Below, in pieces: positions 17,949 through 27,974 of a stretch of DNA of 64,000 nucleotides. The translations under genes were made by a program, and so were the position numbers. The DNA lies in assembly GCF_902460355.1 (NCBI RefSeq), contig NZ_CABPTO010000001.1, positions 310,001-374,000 of the forward strand, read 5' to 3'. The stretch is from Streptococcus sp. Marseille-P6264. Lineage in GTDB: Bacteria > Bacillota > Bacilli > Lactobacillales > Streptococcaceae. Each line of letters starts with the position of its first letter. The first letter of the stretch is position 1. Under the pieces are notes generated by a model. It saw nothing but the letters and a program-made list of their open reading frames with translations, did no database searches and was not told the DNA's origin.

Positions 17949-19210
17949 TATTTCCTCACTTGACCAGTCCCTTGGATGACGTATTTATAGCTGGTCAACT
18001 CTTTTAGCCCCATAGGGCCTCTGGCGTGCAATTTCTGAGTGGAAATCCCCATTTCGCAGCCAAGGCCAAATTGACCGCCGTCTGTAAAGCGGGTTGAAGC
18101 ATTGACATAAACTGCCGCGCTATCCACCTGCTCTGTGAAGTAAGCCGCCGCTTCAGCCTTCTCCGTCACAATGGCGTCCGAGTGATGGGTGCTGTGAGCT
18201 TCAATATGCTCCACCGCTTCTTCCAGCGAGGAAACCAGCTTGACCGCTAAGATATAGTCCAAGAATTCTGTGTCAAAATCTTCTGGTTTAGCTTGCGAGC
18301 CCGAGATATACTGTGCCGCTTTCTCATCCAAACGTAATTCAACAGAATTTTCTTGTGCAGCATCACGATCAGTCACCAAGATCTTCTGCAAACGTGGCAA
18401 AAAGTCAGCTGCAATCTCTTCATGAACCAGTAGTACTTCCATAGCATTGCAGACAGAGGGGCGACTGGTCTTGGCATTCTCAATAATCGCCAAAGCCTGA
18501 TCTTGGTCAGCATCCTTATCTACATAGATATGGACAATTCCGGTACCAGTCTCAATAACCGGCACAGTGGCATTTTCCACGACCGCCTGAATCAGTCCTG
18601 CACCTCCACGCGGAATAAGCAAATCCAGATAGCCCTTGGCCTTCATCATAGCCTGGGCGGAAGCACGGCTAGTATCAGAAACCAACTGGATACAATCTGG
18701 CGAAATCTCCGTCTGAGCCAAGCCGTTTTTCAGAGCCGTGACAATAGCTAACGCAGTTCGATAGGCATTCTTGCCGCTTCTCAGAACGACTGCACTGCCA
18801 CTCTTTAGGGCAAGAGCTGCAGCGTCAGAAGTGACATTAGGCCGGCTTTCGTAGATAATCCCAATCACGCCCATAGCCACCCGCTTTTTACTGATGACAA
18901 GGCCGTTCTCAAGCTCAGTCCTTTCCAAGACTTCCCCTACAGGATCCTCTAAGTCAATCAGCTGACGAATGCCCTCTGCCATGGCAGCAATGCGTTCCTC
19001 ATTCAGATAGAGGCGGTCCAGCATCACATCTGAAATCTTACCTTTAGCCGCTGCCATATCCAATTCATTGGCTGCTAAAATATCCGCACGAGAAAGCCAG
19101 AGCTGGTTTGCCATTTCTTCCAAAGCATGGTTTTTCTCAGCGGTTGTAGCTGTGTTGATTGATTTTTTTGACTTTTTAACAATTTCAAATAATTCTTGTG
19201 TTGAGGTCAT
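17948..19210 (-). CDS. proA: Gamma-glutamyl phosphate reductase
   Basis: The 420-aa cytoplasmic enzyme converts gamma-glutamyl phosphate to glutamate semialdehyde using NADPH. It belongs to the aldehyde dehydrogenase superfamily. Visible marks are [19 protein letters not shown] near residue 107, [17 protein letters not shown] and the catalytic-Cys region [15 protein letters not shown]. The end carries [20 protein letters not shown] and [11 protein letters not shown]. The start chosen here (MTSTQELF) follows AAAGGAGG; an earlier in-frame ATG has no such site. It sits between proB and proC in one operon. Confidence 0.97.
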   Translation of the reverse strand: MTSTQELFEIVKKSKKSINTATTAEKNHALEEMANQLWLSRADILAANELDMAAAKGKISDVMLDRLYLNEERIAAMAEGIRQLIDLEDPVGEVLERTELENGLVISKKRVAMGVIGIIYESRPNVTSDAAALALKSGSAVVLRSGKNAYRTALAIVTALKNGLAQTEISPDCIQLVSDTSRASAQAMMKAKGYLDLLIPRGGAGLIQAVVENATVPVIETGTGIVHIYVDKDADQDQALAIIENAKTSRPSVCNAMEVLLVHEEIAADFLPRLQKILVTDRDAAQENSVELRLDEKAAQYISGSQAKPEDFDTEFLDYILAVKLVSSLEEAVEHIEAHSTHHSDAIVTEKAEAAAYFTEQVDSAAVYVNASTRFTDGGQFGLGCEMGISTQKLHARGPMGLKELTSYKYVIQGTGQVRK

Positions 19211-19306
19211 AGCGCCTCCTTTCGTAAGATACAATAATTCCTTTTTTCTATTGGCGAAGATGTTGGAGAGTTCGTGTAAAGGAAATAAGTAAGCTCCTAT
19301 TTTCTC

Positions 19307-20416
19307 TTAAAATTCAGAAAAGAGCAATTGGAGCTCTGGAGTAATAGAGATCCAATCGTCACGATGAATCACGACTCCCTTTGGTTTGCTAGATCGCAAT
19401 ATGTCTTTGAGGGCAGGTTTACCAAAGCGCACACGCCCCTTTCCTAAAATCGCACCAGTCTCTTCTTCGTACACCATCACTGTATCTTGGTAAGAAAAAT
19501 GCCCCTCTAACTTAACAATTCCTGATGCCAGAAGGCTTTTACCATCGTAGCGCAGAGCCTGTGCCGCTCCCTGATCCACATAGATAGCACCTTGGCTCTT
19601 GGCATAGAAGGCTAGCCACTGCTTTTGCGTCTTCAAGCCCTTATCCTGCGCTGAGAAAAAGCTCCCGTCTCGAGTCTGGCTCGCCGCTTCCAATAAAGCA
19701 TTGCTTTTTAGCGACGAGCAAATATAAACTGGTACACCAGACATGGTCGCCAAAGTCGCTGCTTTGATCTTGGTCAGCATACCACCAGTCCCATTGCTGG
19801 AGCCTGCCCCGCCTGCCATGTCAATCAAATCGCTAGAAATAGTCTCAATTCTTTCAAGACGTTGGGCAGTTGGATCTGAAGCTGGGTTGGCTGTGTAAAG
19901 CCCATCCACATCTGTCAAAAGTACCAAAAGATCCGCCTGAACCATGGCTGCCACCTGAGCACTGAGCGTATCATTGTCCCCCACCTTTAGCTCCTCGATA
20001 GAAACAGTATCATTTTCATTAATAATGGGAATAGCACCACGATTGAGAAGAACCGACAGAGCTTGGTGAGCATTTTTGTAACGCCGCTTATCCGCAAAAT
20101 CATCCTGCGTCAGCAAGATCTGAGCAGATACAATCTTCTTCAAGAGCAGGTTAGTGGTGTACTCCTCTAGGAGAAGGCCCTGACCAACAGCTGCCGAAGC
20201 CTGTTTATCGGCTACCTTGGTTGGGCGTTTTTTAAAGCCCAGAGAAGAAAAACCTGCCGCAATGGCTCCAGACGATACCAAAATCAACTCGTGCCCTGCT
20301 TCATGCAAGACCGATAATTGATGCGTGATTTCCCGCACCTTTGCCCGCGACAGGCTACCGTCAGGATTTGTCAACGAGCTCGTTCCAACTTTAAATACAA
20401 TACGCTTTGCTTTCAT
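19307..20416 (-). CDS. proB: Glutamate 5-kinase
   Basis: The 369-aa cytoplasmic enzyme phosphorylates glutamate, the first and usually feedback-inhibited step of proline synthesis. The amino acid kinase domain starts [13 protein letters not shown], with [10 protein letters not shown] near residue 46, INENDTVS near 133, [10 protein letters not shown], and [10 protein letters not shown] near 207. From about residue 275 there is a PUA domain ([26 protein letters not shown]-like end), so this is the full two-domain form. It is first in proBAC, with 96 bases before proA. Confidence 0.97.
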   Translation of the reverse strand: MKAKRIVFKVGTSSLTNPDGSLSRAKVREITHQLSVLHEAGHELILVSSGAIAAGFSSLGFKKRPTKVADKQASAAVGQGLLLEEYTTNLLLKKIVSAQILLTQDDFADKRRYKNAHQALSVLLNRGAIPIINENDTVSIEELKVGDNDTLSAQVAAMVQADLLVLLTDVDGLYTANPASDPTAQRLERIETISSDLIDMAGGAGSSNGTGGMLTKIKAATLATMSGVPVYICSSLKSNALLEAASQTRDGSFFSAQDKGLKTQKQWLAFYAKSQGAIYVDQGAAQALRYDGKSLLASGIVKLEGHFSYQDTVMVYEEETGAILGKGRVRFGKPALKDILRSSKPKGVVIHRDDWISITPELQLLFSEF

Positions 20417-20445
20417 AGATTCTCTTTTCCTTACTAGATTTTCTT

Positions 20446-20474
20446 ATTATACCACAAGGCTTGAAAAATGAAAA
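20446..20474 (-). promoter_or_regulatory. Promoter of the proBAC operon
   Basis: -35 TTTTCA, a 17-base spacer and -10 TATAAT preceded by TGG lie on the minus strand, 29 bases before the proB start. Confidence 0.6.
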
Positions 20475-20520
20475 AAACAAGCTTTTCCCATTTCTGCTCT
20501 CTTAGCGATAGAAAATATGC

Positions 20521-20526
20521 TATAAT
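20521..20526 (+). promoter_or_regulatory. Extended -10 promoter of the Cof-type phosphatase
   Basis: TGC-TATAAT is found 27 bases before the start codon; no clear -35. It is divergent from the proB promoter about 70 bases away. Confidence 0.5.
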
Positions 20527-20553
20527 ATTCACAAATACTATTGGAGAAAAACT

Positions 20554-21369
20554 ATGATTAAACTAATTGCCCTTGATATGGACGGCACCTTGCTAACTGA
20601 GGACAAAAAGATTCCTCAAGCTCATATTGATGCCATTCACCTAGCTATCCAAGCTGGCGTCAAGCTTGTCCTCTGTACAGGCAGACCGCTCGTGGGTGTC
20701 AAGCCTTACTTTCAGGAGCTGGGCTTGGAGAATGAAAATGAATATGTCATCGTAGACAATGGCTGCGCTATCCATCAGACTAGCGATTGGCAGATTGTTG
20801 ATTGGCAAGAATTAAAGCCCGATGACATTCGCTACCTCTACAGTTTGGCCGAGCAGAGCCAAGTACAGTTGACCTTGTTTGATGAAGAGCATTACTTCGT
20901 CGTAGGAGAGAAAGCCAGCAAAATTGTGACAGATGATGCGGCCCTCGTCTTTACGACTCCTACTGAAATTAGCCTTGAGGAAGCTTGCAGCGGCCAGCAT
21001 CGAATGTTTCAAGCTATGTTTCTAGGAAATCCAGAGCAGGTAGATGATTTTGAGACCAAGTTCTCGCAGGAACTCTGCCAGCGATTCAGTGGCGTCCGTT
21101 CCCAGCCTGTCATCTACGAGGCGATGCCAAAAGGTGTTACCAAAGCCTTTGCCCTAGAGCGTCTAGCGCAACGCTTAAAGATCAATCCTGAGGAAATCAT
21201 GGCACTGGGCGATGCTAATAACGATATTGAAATGCTCCAGTTTGCTGGCTTGGGCGTTGCCATGGGAAATTCTAGCCAGCATGTCAAAGACTTAGCCGAC
21301 TATGTAACAGATAGCAACGAAGAAAATGGCGTTGCTACAGCTATTGCTAGGTTCATCTTAAGACACTAA
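20554..21369 (+). CDS. Cof-type HAD-IIB sugar phosphatase
   Basis: A 271-aa cytoplasmic phosphatase of the haloacid dehalogenase superfamily, Cof/YidA subgroup. Motif I is LDMDGTLL at residues 7-14, motif II is LCTGRP near 41, motif III is the Lys in MPKGVTKAFAL near 195, and motif IV is MALGDANNDIEML near 216. The central cap (about residues 85-185) is of type C2B. Relatives hydrolyse phosphosugars or pyridoxal phosphate, and the substrate here cannot be told from the sequence. It is monocistronic, with a terminator behind it. Confidence 0.9.
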   Translation: MIKLIALDMDGTLLTEDKKIPQAHIDAIHLAIQAGVKLVLCTGRPLVGVKPYFQELGLENENEYVIVDNGCAIHQTSDWQIVDWQELKPDDIRYLYSLAEQSQVQLTLFDEEHYFVVGEKASKIVTDDAALVFTTPTEISLEEACSGQHRMFQAMFLGNPEQVDDFETKFSQELCQRFSGVRSQPVIYEAMPKGVTKAFALERLAQRLKINPEEIMALGDANNDIEMLQFAGLGVAMGNSSQHVKDLADYVTDSNEENGVATAIARFILRH

Positions 21370-21400
21370 TCCTGTACATCATCCCATTTCCATAAATTAA

Positions 21401-21437
21401 AAAGACAGTTGTAGGAGAGAGCAACTGTCTTTTTTTG
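21401..21437. terminator. Bidirectional terminator between phosphatase and alcohol dehydrogenase
   Basis: Arms AGACAGTTG and CAACTGTCT pair perfectly with A and T runs on both sides, serving the two convergent genes. Confidence 0.9.
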
Positions 21438-21481
21438 ATATAAATCAACTAAGTTTAGAGGGAGAGCCTTTCTCCTTTGCC

Positions 21482-22633
21482 TTAAAACAATTCTTTGTAT
21501 AAAGCGATGGTTTCTTCCAAAGTCGGCATGAAAGGATTACTAGGTGCGCAAGCATCAATCAAGGCATTCTTAGAAAGGTATTCAAAGTCAAAGTCCTTTT
21601 CTTCAATACCAAGCTCGGTCAATTTCTTAGGAATACCGACCGTTTCGGACAAGGTTTCGATTTCCGAAATGGCATATGCCGCACATTCTTCATCAGTCTT
21701 GCCTTCGGTATGCAAGCCTAAAGCTTTAGCTACATTTCTAAAGGCTGCTGGCACACGTTTGGCATTTTCTCTCTCGACTACTGGCAGGAGCATAGCACAG
21801 CAAACGCCATGAGGCAAATGATAGACCGCACCAAGCTGGTGAGCCATCGAATGCACGTAGCCTAGACCTGCATTGTTAAAGGACATTCCGCCAAGGAAAA
21901 TAGCATTGACCATAGCTTCACGCGCTTCTATATCATGACCATTAGCAACTGCTCGCGGCAAATATTCCTTAATCAACTCAATAGCACCGATAGACAATTT
22001 CTTGGTCACGGCATAAGCACCAGGAGTTACCAAGGCCTCAACAGCATGAGTCAAAGCATCCATCCCAGTCGCTGCAGTTAAATTAGCTGGTTTGGAAACC
22101 ATGAGCTCTGGGTCATTGACAGAGATGAGAGCCAGACTGTTTTTATCAACCATCACCATCTTAACCTTGCGTTCTTCGTCCGTGATGACATAGTTGATGG
22201 TAATTTCAGCAGAAGTGCCCGCCGTGGTGTTGATGGCCACAACTGGCAGACCCTTTTCTTTTGACTTGTGGAGCCCCTCATAATCCTGAGGCTTGCCCCC
22301 ATTTGTCGCCATAATGGAAATACGGCTAGCAGCATCCTGAGGAGAGCCACCGCCGACACTGATGATAAAATCACAGTCATTTTCCTGAAGAGTAGCTAAG
22401 CCATCGTAGACATTCTTACAAGAAGGATTTGGGTCTACACCTTCAAAAACCACATATTCAATGCCTTCTGCTTCTAGCGGCTTGATGACTTTTGGTAAAA
22501 TATCACTGGATGCAATGTAGTGGTCTGTGACGATTAGAGCTTTCTTGAAGCCTAACTCTTTGACATGACCGCCAAATTCATTGATGACACCTTTACCAAT
22601 CAAATTGACTGATGGAACGTAGAAAACTGACAT
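21482..22633 (-). CDS. Iron-containing (group III) alcohol dehydrogenase
   Basis: A 383-aa cytoplasmic NAD(P)-dependent enzyme of the FucO/DhaT type, interconverting alcohols and aldehydes. The nucleotide-binding SVGGGSPQDAA is near residue 95, and TTAGTSAEIT is near 139. The metal ligands are the Asp and His of GMDALTHAVEA near 194, and the histidines of YVHSMAHQLGAVYHLPHG near 257-277. The start chosen (MSVFYVPS) follows AAGGAGG; nine more in-frame codons upstream have no ribosome-binding site. The physiological substrate is not evident. It stands alone with its own promoter. Confidence 0.92.
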   Translation of the reverse strand: MSVFYVPSVNLIGKGVINEFGGHVKELGFKKALIVTDHYIASSDILPKVIKPLEAEGIEYVVFEGVDPNPSCKNVYDGLATLQENDCDFIISVGGGSPQDAASRISIMATNGGKPQDYEGLHKSKEKGLPVVAINTTAGTSAEITINYVITDEERKVKMVMVDKNSLALISVNDPELMVSKPANLTAATGMDALTHAVEALVTPGAYAVTKKLSIGAIELIKEYLPRAVANGHDIEAREAMVNAIFLGGMSFNNAGLGYVHSMAHQLGAVYHLPHGVCCAMLLPVVERENAKRVPAAFRNVAKALGLHTEGKTDEECAAYAISEIETLSETVGIPKKLTELGIEEKDFDFEYLSKNALIDACAPSNPFMPTLEETIALYKELF

Positions 22634-22684
22634 AATGATTTCCTCCTTAATTGAGCACAAAGCTCTATTGCATATGTTAATATA

Positions 22685-22713
22685 ATTTTACTACTTTCTC
22701 TTCTACTTTTCAA
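22685..22713 (-). promoter_or_regulatory. Promoter of the alcohol dehydrogenase
   Basis: -35 TTGAAA, exactly 17 bases, -10 TAAAAT on the minus strand, about 50 bases before the start codon. Confidence 0.65.
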
Positions 22714-22741
22714 AGAATTATACAAGTCAAAATATAAAAAA

Positions 22742-22916
22742 GAGGCTGGGACAAAAGTCCTAGCCTCTCAATTGTCTTTGGATTGTCGAGCAAGACGCAG
22801 TGGTTGAGTGGGCTCTACTACGCTGATTTCATCAGCTTTTACAGCCCTACTCAACTGTGCGGAGGTGGGACGACGAAATCGAATTCTAACGAATTATCGA
22901 TTTCTTTCCCACTCTC
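22742..22916 (+). repeat. Type A intergenic repeat, copy 3
   Basis: A 175-bp copy starting GAGGCTGGGACAAAAG and ending TTCCCACTCTC. Its right end stops 5 bases before the potD stop codon complement, so it forms the 3' flank of the potABCD transcript and its hairpin may serve as terminator. Confidence 0.9.
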
Positions 22917-22921
22917 TTTGG

Positions 22922-23992
22922 CTACTTGCGATACATTTTGACTTGAAGATAGAGGTCATTGTATGTTCCGAGCCATTTTGGTCCTAATTGCTGATAGACT
23001 TCCAGATGCTTCATGGTTTCTTCGGTTGGATAGAAAGCCTCATCTTCCTGTACTTCTTCTGGCAGCATGGCCTTAGCAGGAAGGTTTGGCGTTGAATAGC
23101 CGACATAGAGCGCATTCTTATAAGCATTTTCCGGTCTCAGCATGAAATTGATAAACTGATAGGCAGCTTTTTTATTTTTTACGGTTTTAGGAATGACGAT
23201 ATTATCAAACCAAAGGTTGCTGGCTTCTGTCGGAACGACATAGCGCAAATCTTCGTTAGCTTCCAGCATTTGGCGAGCTTCACCAGAGAAGGTGACACCG
23301 ATGGCTGCATTATTCTGAATCATGTAGCCCTTCATCTCATCAGCGACGATGGCTTTGATATTGGGCGTCAGAGTATAAAGCTTATCGACAGCCTCCTGCA
23401 GCTGGTCAGCATCTTTGGAGTTAAGGCTATGACCATTCGAGTTCAGACCAATCCCCATGACTTCGCGGGCTCCGTCAATCATCATGATAGAGTTTCTGTA
23501 TTCTGGCTTCCAGAGATCGTTCCAATGCTCAGGCGCATGTTCGACCATTTTAGTATTGTAAACAATTCCCAGCGTCCCCCAGAAATAAGGAATGGAATAC
23601 TGATTTCCTGGATCAAATGGCTGATCCAAAAAGTCTGAACCAATATTTTCCAAGCCTTTGATCTGGCTATGATCCAATTTCTCAACCAAGTTTTCCTTCA
23701 TCATCTTGGCAATCATGTACTCACTCGGGATGGCAATATCGTAGGTTGTTCCACCCTGTTTGATTTTCGTGTACATAGCTTCGTTGGAGTCGAAAGTTTC
23801 GTACTGGACCTGCACACCTGTTTCCTTGGTAAACTCAGTCAGCAAGTCTGGATCGATGTAATCTCCCCAGTTATAGACAACCAATTTATCACTGCCCTTG
23901 CTGTTGGCTTTACTCTCAATCCGATAGCTAATTCCCCACAAAATCAGGATAATCGCAAGAACCCCTGCTAAAAACGAATAGAGTTTTTTCAT
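22922..23992 (-). CDS. potD: Spermidine/putrescine ABC transporter substrate-binding protein
   Basis: The 356-aa extracellular binding protein delivers polyamines to PotABC. After an N-terminal hydrophobic helix (residues 4-21) comes LVVYNWGDYIDPDLL near residue 38, then YETFDSNEAMYTKIKQGGTTYDIA and the ligand-binding segment PYFWGTLGIVYN near 124. WFDNIVIPKTVKN is near 258. There is no lipobox cysteine, so it is held by an uncleaved helix or secreted rather than lipidated. Its ATG overlaps the potC stop (ATGA). It is the last gene of murB-potABCD. Confidence 0.96.
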   Translation of the reverse strand: MKKLYSFLAGVLAIILILWGISYRIESKANSKGSDKLVVYNWGDYIDPDLLTEFTKETGVQVQYETFDSNEAMYTKIKQGGTTYDIAIPSEYMIAKMMKENLVEKLDHSQIKGLENIGSDFLDQPFDPGNQYSIPYFWGTLGIVYNTKMVEHAPEHWNDLWKPEYRNSIMMIDGAREVMGIGLNSNGHSLNSKDADQLQEAVDKLYTLTPNIKAIVADEMKGYMIQNNAAIGVTFSGEARQMLEANEDLRYVVPTEASNLWFDNIVIPKTVKNKKAAYQFINFMLRPENAYKNALYVGYSTPNLPAKAMLPEEVQEDEAFYPTEETMKHLEVYQQLGPKWLGTYNDLYLQVKMYRK

Positions 23993-24762
23993 GCTGCTTC
24001 CTCCTTCTCACGCGTGATAAAGTAATAGCCAATGACTAAAACGATACTAAAGAGAAAGACCAGAGCAGACAGGGCATTGATTTCCAAGGAAATTCCTTGC
24101 CGTGCACGGGAATAAATTTCAACTGAAAGAGTCGAGAAACCATTTCCTGTTACAAAGAAGGTTACAGCAAAGTCATCCAGTGAGTAGGTGAAAGCCATAA
24201 AGTAGCCGGCAATAATAGCTGGTGTCAGATAAGGAAGCATGATTTCCTTGAGCATCTGGACTTGGCTCGCTCCCAAATCATAAGCGGCTTTAATCATGTC
24301 ATCATTCATTTCTTTCAGCCTTGGCAAAATCATCAGCACAACAATGGGAATTGAAAAGGCAACGTGGCTGGCCAAAACAGATACAAAGCCCAACTGGAAT
24401 TTAGCCGTGGTAAAGAGAATCAGGAAGCTAGCCCCAATCATAACGTCAGGCGCCACCATCAAAATATTATTGATGGATAAGAAAGCATCCTGATACTTCT
24501 TGCGGGCTTGGTAAATATAAATAGCACCAAAAGTTCCGATAATAGTAGCAATAAGGGAAGAAAGAAAGGCTAAGAAGAAAGTCTGCGCCAAAATCAAAAT
24601 CAAGCGTGAATCTTCAAACAACTTTTGAAAATGAACCAGATCAAAGCCAGTAAATTTATTCATATCATCGCCAGCATTGAAAGCATAGGCAATCAAATAA
24701 AAGATCGGAAGATAAAGGATTAGAAACACGATCGCTAAATAGAGATTAGCAAATTTTTTCAT
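23989..24762 (-). CDS. potC: Spermidine/putrescine ABC transporter permease PotC
   Basis: A 257-aa membrane permease with six predicted helices, starting [19 protein letters not shown]. The ABC-permease EAA loop is DDMIKAAYDLGASQVQMLKE near residue 165. The start chosen here follows GGAGAGAACG and overlaps the potB stop codon (ATGA). The nine extra in-frame codons upstream lack a ribosome-binding site. It pairs with PotB to form the channel for polyamine import. Confidence 0.95.
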   Translation of the reverse strand: MKKFANLYLAIVFLILYLPIFYLIAYAFNAGDDMNKFTGFDLVHFQKLFEDSRLILILAQTFFLAFLSSLIATIIGTFGAIYIYQARKKYQDAFLSINNILMVAPDVMIGASFLILFTTAKFQLGFVSVLASHVAFSIPIVVLMILPRLKEMNDDMIKAAYDLGASQVQMLKEIMLPYLTPAIIAGYFMAFTYSLDDFAVTFFVTGNGFSTLSVEIYSRARQGISLEINALSALVFLFSIVLVIGYYFITREKEEAA

Positions 24763-25565
24763 CGTTCTCTCCTTTCCTTGGTTGCCCACATGGTGAAGAG
24801 CATGGCAATAATCAGAACCACTCCGATTGTTGAGCCCATTCCCCAGTTTTGCGTTGTCAAGAAATGCTGTTCAATAGCTGTCCCCAGCGTAATAACACGG
24901 TTCCCACCGATCAAACGCGTCAGCATGAAGAGGCTGAGACTGGGAATGAAGACAGACTGCACGCCACTTCTCACGCCATTCATTGAAAGCGGAAAGACCA
25001 CATTGCGGAAAGTCTGCCAACGATTGGCACCTAGGTCATAGCTGGCATTGATGAGGTTGGGATCCAAATCATCCAAGACGTTGAAAATAGGCAGAATCAT
25101 AAAGGGCAGCTCAATGTAGCTGGCAACAAAGATAAAAGAAAAGTCAGTAAAAAGAATCTGCTTGGGACCGATACCGATAAAGGTCAGAAATTCATTCACC
25201 GAGCCATATTGTCCAAAAATGCCGATAAAGGCGTAAGCTTTGAGCAAAAGATTGATCCAGGTCGGCAGGACAATCAGCATGAGCCAGAGCTGGCGATGCT
25301 TGAGCTGGGTCAAAAAATAAGCAGTCGGATAAGAAATGAGCAAGGTCGCCAAGGTGATGATGCCTGCGTAAAATACCGAGTTAAAGCTCATTTTCAAATA
25401 GGTCAAATTCTGCGACGTGAAATAAATCCGATAGTTTTCCAGCGTGAACTGCCCTTCGATATTAAAGAATGATTTCCAGACAATCATTATCACTGGAGCT
25501 AGGACAAAGAGCAGAATCCAAAGAAAATATGGAAGCATAAAAAGGTTAGAGGTTGTTTTCTTCAT
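24759..25565 (-). CDS. potB: Spermidine/putrescine ABC transporter permease PotB
   Basis: A 268-aa membrane permease starting [20 protein letters not shown], with six hydrophobic segments and the EAA-type loop [20 protein letters not shown] near residue 165. The ATG at 25565 is preceded by GAGGAGGAAAGAG and lies inside the last 20 bases of potA, so translation is coupled. An in-frame ATG five codons earlier has no site. It forms the membrane channel with PotC. Confidence 0.95.
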   Translation of the reverse strand: MKKTTSNLFMLPYFLWILLFVLAPVIMIVWKSFFNIEGQFTLENYRIYFTSQNLTYLKMSFNSVFYAGIITLATLLISYPTAYFLTQLKHRQLWLMLIVLPTWINLLLKAYAFIGIFGQYGSVNEFLTFIGIGPKQILFTDFSFIFVASYIELPFMILPIFNVLDDLDPNLINASYDLGANRWQTFRNVVFPLSMNGVRSGVQSVFIPSLSLFMLTRLIGGNRVITLGTAIEQHFLTTQNWGMGSTIGVVLIIAMLFTMWATKERRER

Positions 25566-26703
25566 CTCTTTCCTCCTCAATGGCGTTGATCAGCCCTGCT
25601 TCTTGCTCTTCGATTTCTACGTATTCTTCAATCCGAGCATCGAATTCTTCTTCGGTTTCATTGAGGCGCATGATATGGATATCCTCTGGCTCAAAGTCCA
25701 GACCGATTTCTTCTCCGACGATGGCCTTGCGGGTTGAGTGGATCATCCATTCATTTCCGAGTTCATCATAGGCAATAATCTCATAATGAACCCCGCGGAA
25801 AAGCTGGGTATCCACTTTAACCTGCAGTTTTCCTTCTTCAGGCAAGGTAATGCGCAAATCCTCTGGACGGATCACCACTTCAACGGATTCGTTTGGTCGC
25901 ATGCCTCCGTCAACTGCTTCAAAGCGTTTGCCATTGAACTCGACCAAGTAGTCTTCGATCATCTTACCGGGCAGGATATTTGATTCTCCGATAAAGGTCG
26001 CAACAAAGTGGTTAATCGGCTCATCATAGATATCCACTGGCGTTCCTGACTGGACAATCTCCCCTTCATTCATGACAAAAATCCAGTCACTCATGGCGAG
26101 GGCTTCTTCCTGATCGTGGGTGACAAAGACGAAAGTGATTCCCAGACGCTGTTGGAGTTCACGGAGCTCGTATTGCATATCCGTCCGCAACTTCAAATCC
26201 AGCGCAGAAAGAGGCTCGTCTAGTAGGACAACACGCGGCCGATTGATGATGGCACGGGCAATGGCTACCCGCTGGCGTTGACCGCCTGACAGTCTCCGAA
26301 TTGAACGGCGCTCATATCCTTCCAGCTGAACCATTTTCAGAACTTCAGTAACCCGTTCTTCAATTTCTTTTTTGTCTACCTTCCGCAAACGCAACGGAAA
26401 GGCTACATTCTCAAAAACATTCATATGCGGGAAAAGGGCGTAGGACTGGAATACAGTATGAACATCCCGTTTATTGGTAGGAATGTCATTGATGCGGACG
26501 CCATCCAAAAAGATGTCTCCCGTTGTCGCATCTAGCAGTCCTGCAATAATATTAAGGATGGTTGACTTCCCAGAGCCAGAAGCTCCAAGAAGCGTATAAA
26601 ATTTTCCTTCTTCTAATTCAAAGTTAATATCTTTGAGAACGACGGTGTTACTGTCTTCAAAAACCTTCGAAACGTTTTTGAACTCAATAATTGGTTTTTT
26701 CAA
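25546..26703 (-). CDS. potA: Spermidine/putrescine ABC transporter ATPase PotA
   Basis: The 385-aa cytoplasmic ATPase energises polyamine import. Walker [10 protein letters not shown] is near residue 38, signature [14 protein letters not shown] near 137, Walker [13 protein letters not shown] near 158 and the switch His in [10 protein letters not shown] near 193. A TOBE regulatory domain follows from about residue 240 (VIRPEDLRI). The start is a TTG; no ATG is in frame nearby, and the conserved N-terminus [17 protein letters not shown] begins exactly there. That TTG overlaps the TGA stop of an upstream 63-codon frame. AAGGAA lies 11 bases upstream. Confidence 0.95.
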   Translation of the reverse strand: MKKPIIEFKNVSKVFEDSNTVVLKDINFELEEGKFYTLLGASGSGKSTILNIIAGLLDATTGDIFLDGVRINDIPTNKRDVHTVFQSYALFPHMNVFENVAFPLRLRKVDKKEIEERVTEVLKMVQLEGYERRSIRRLSGGQRQRVAIARAIINRPRVVLLDEPLSALDLKLRTDMQYELRELQQRLGITFVFVTHDQEEALAMSDWIFVMNEGEIVQSGTPVDIYDEPINHFVATFIGESNILPGKMIEDYLVEFNGKRFEAVDGGMRPNESVEVVIRPEDLRITLPEEGKLQVKVDTQLFRGVHYEIIAYDELGNEWMIHSTRKAIVGEEIGLDFEPEDIHIMRLNETEEEFDARIEEYVEIEEQEAGLINAIEEERDEENNL

Positions 26704-26891
26704 TTGGCATAAATTCCTTCTTTTCCATGTATTAACAGATTTTTGGTTCTGTCACACCAAAAAAACCTCTCGAGGGCTACTATGGCCCTGCATACTTGCG
26801 ATATCGATAGGCTTTCACCCCCTTTACTAATGACACATGGATATTGGCTATCCCAAAGATCTAGACAAATCTTAGAAAAACAGTCAGACAT
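26700..26891 (-). CDS. Possible 63-aa leader ORF between murB and potA
   Basis: A 63-codon frame starts at an ATG 14 bases after the murB stop and ends in a TGA that overlaps the potA TTG start (TTGA). It has four Cys and ends in [10 protein letters not shown] recognise no family. There is no clear ribosome-binding site. It may be only the open part of a 202-base leader, or a coupled leader peptide. The same stretch holds AGGGC and GCCCT arms followed, seven bases later, by seven T on the minus strand. Confidence 0.25.
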   Translation of the reverse strand: MSDCFSKICLDLWDSQYPCVISKGGESLSISQVCRAIVALERFFWCDRTKNLLIHGKEGIYAN

Positions 26892-26905
26892 TACATATCG
26901 GACTC

Positions 26906-27808
26906 TTATGCTTCTCCGATAATTCGAACTTCTCGTTCCAGAGTGACACCTGAATGCTCTTTGACTACTTTAATGACATGAGCAATCAACTTTTCATAAT
27001 CGCTAGCTGTACCATGATCGACATTAATCATGAAACCAGCATGTTTTTCTGAAACCTCTACACCACCGATTCGATAGCCTTTTAAACCGGCCTCACTGAT
27101 GAGCTGACCGGCAAAATGTCCCAGAGGACGCTTAAAGACCGACCCGCAAGATGGGTATTCCAGAGGCTGCTTAAGCTCACGCAGATAGGTCAGACGTTCC
27201 ATTTCCTGACGAATGTTTTGGTGGACACCTGGTGCCAGACCAAACTTAGCTGAAATCACAATGTCGCCAGTTTCTTGAATAAGTGAATGACGATAGCCAA
27301 AGCGCATATCACGCGCATCTAAGGTCTTAATTTCGCCTTCAGGTGTCAAGACCTTGCAGGAAACGAGCACATGAGCAATTTCTCCGCCATAAGCGCCAGC
27401 ATTCATAAAGACAGCACCGCCGACACTACCCGGGATGCCACAGGCAAATTCAAAGCCAGTCAAACTATGATGCAGGGCAATACGAGTAGTCTGAGTTAGA
27501 TTGGCACCGGCTTCTGCCTCAATCGTATAGCCATCTACTGCTACGTTACTTAGCTTATCAAACATGATGACAAAGCCTCGAATACCGCCATCTCGAACGA
27601 TAATGTTACTTGAATTTCCAAGCACCAACCAAGGAATATGTTCACGATTGGCCAATTTGACAATCCGCGCCAACTCGTAACGGTTGCGTGGAAAAACTAA
27701 GAAATCGGCAGCTCCGCCCACCTTTGTGTAAGTGTATTGACTCAAAGGTTCATTGAAACGGATGTCGATCCCTTCTAATTCCGCAGAATATTTTTCTAGG
27801 TTTTGCAT
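26906..27808 (-). CDS. murB: UDP-N-acetylenolpyruvoylglucosamine reductase
   Basis: The 300-aa cytoplasmic FAD enzyme reduces UDP-GlcNAc-enolpyruvate to UDP-MurNAc for peptidoglycan. It is a type II Mur[15 protein letters not shown] is near residue 29, [16 protein letters not shown] (FAD-binding) near 62, [22 protein letters not shown] near 120, and [11 protein letters not shown] near 218 with the catalytic Ser. Near the end [14 protein letters not shown] is seen. It heads the murB-potABCD cluster known from streptococci, 202 bases before potA. Confidence 0.97.
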   Translation of the reverse strand: MQNLEKYSAELEGIDIRFNEPLSQYTYTKVGGAADFLVFPRNRYELARIVKLANREHIPWLVLGNSSNIIVRDGGIRGFVIMFDKLSNVAVDGYTIEAEAGANLTQTTRIALHHSLTGFEFACGIPGSVGGAVFMNAGAYGGEIAHVLVSCKVLTPEGEIKTLDARDMRFGYRHSLIQETGDIVISAKFGLAPGVHQNIRQEMERLTYLRELKQPLEYPSCGSVFKRPLGHFAGQLISEAGLKGYRIGGVEVSEKHAGFMINVDHGTASDYEKLIAHVIKVVKEHSGVTLEREVRIIGEA

Positions 27809-27839
27809 GACTTACTCTCTTCTTTACAAATTACACTCT

Positions 27840-27845
27840 ATTATA
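27840..27845 (-). promoter_or_regulatory. Extended -10 promoter of murB
   Basis: TGA-TATAAT on the minus strand, 32 bases before the murB start; no clear -35. The rest of the murB-thrB gap (27846-27974) holds only a weak AT-rich hairpin (TTCTTTTT/AAAAAGAA). Confidence 0.5.
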
Positions 27846-27974
27846 TCAAAATTAAATGATATTTACGATAGACTGGAGGGAAATTAAGATTCTTTTTCAA
27901 AGCAAAAAGAAAGAGGAGAACGAAGATTGTAGACCAACACTGCGTCCACAAGTTCGTCATCCTCAAACTCTCTT

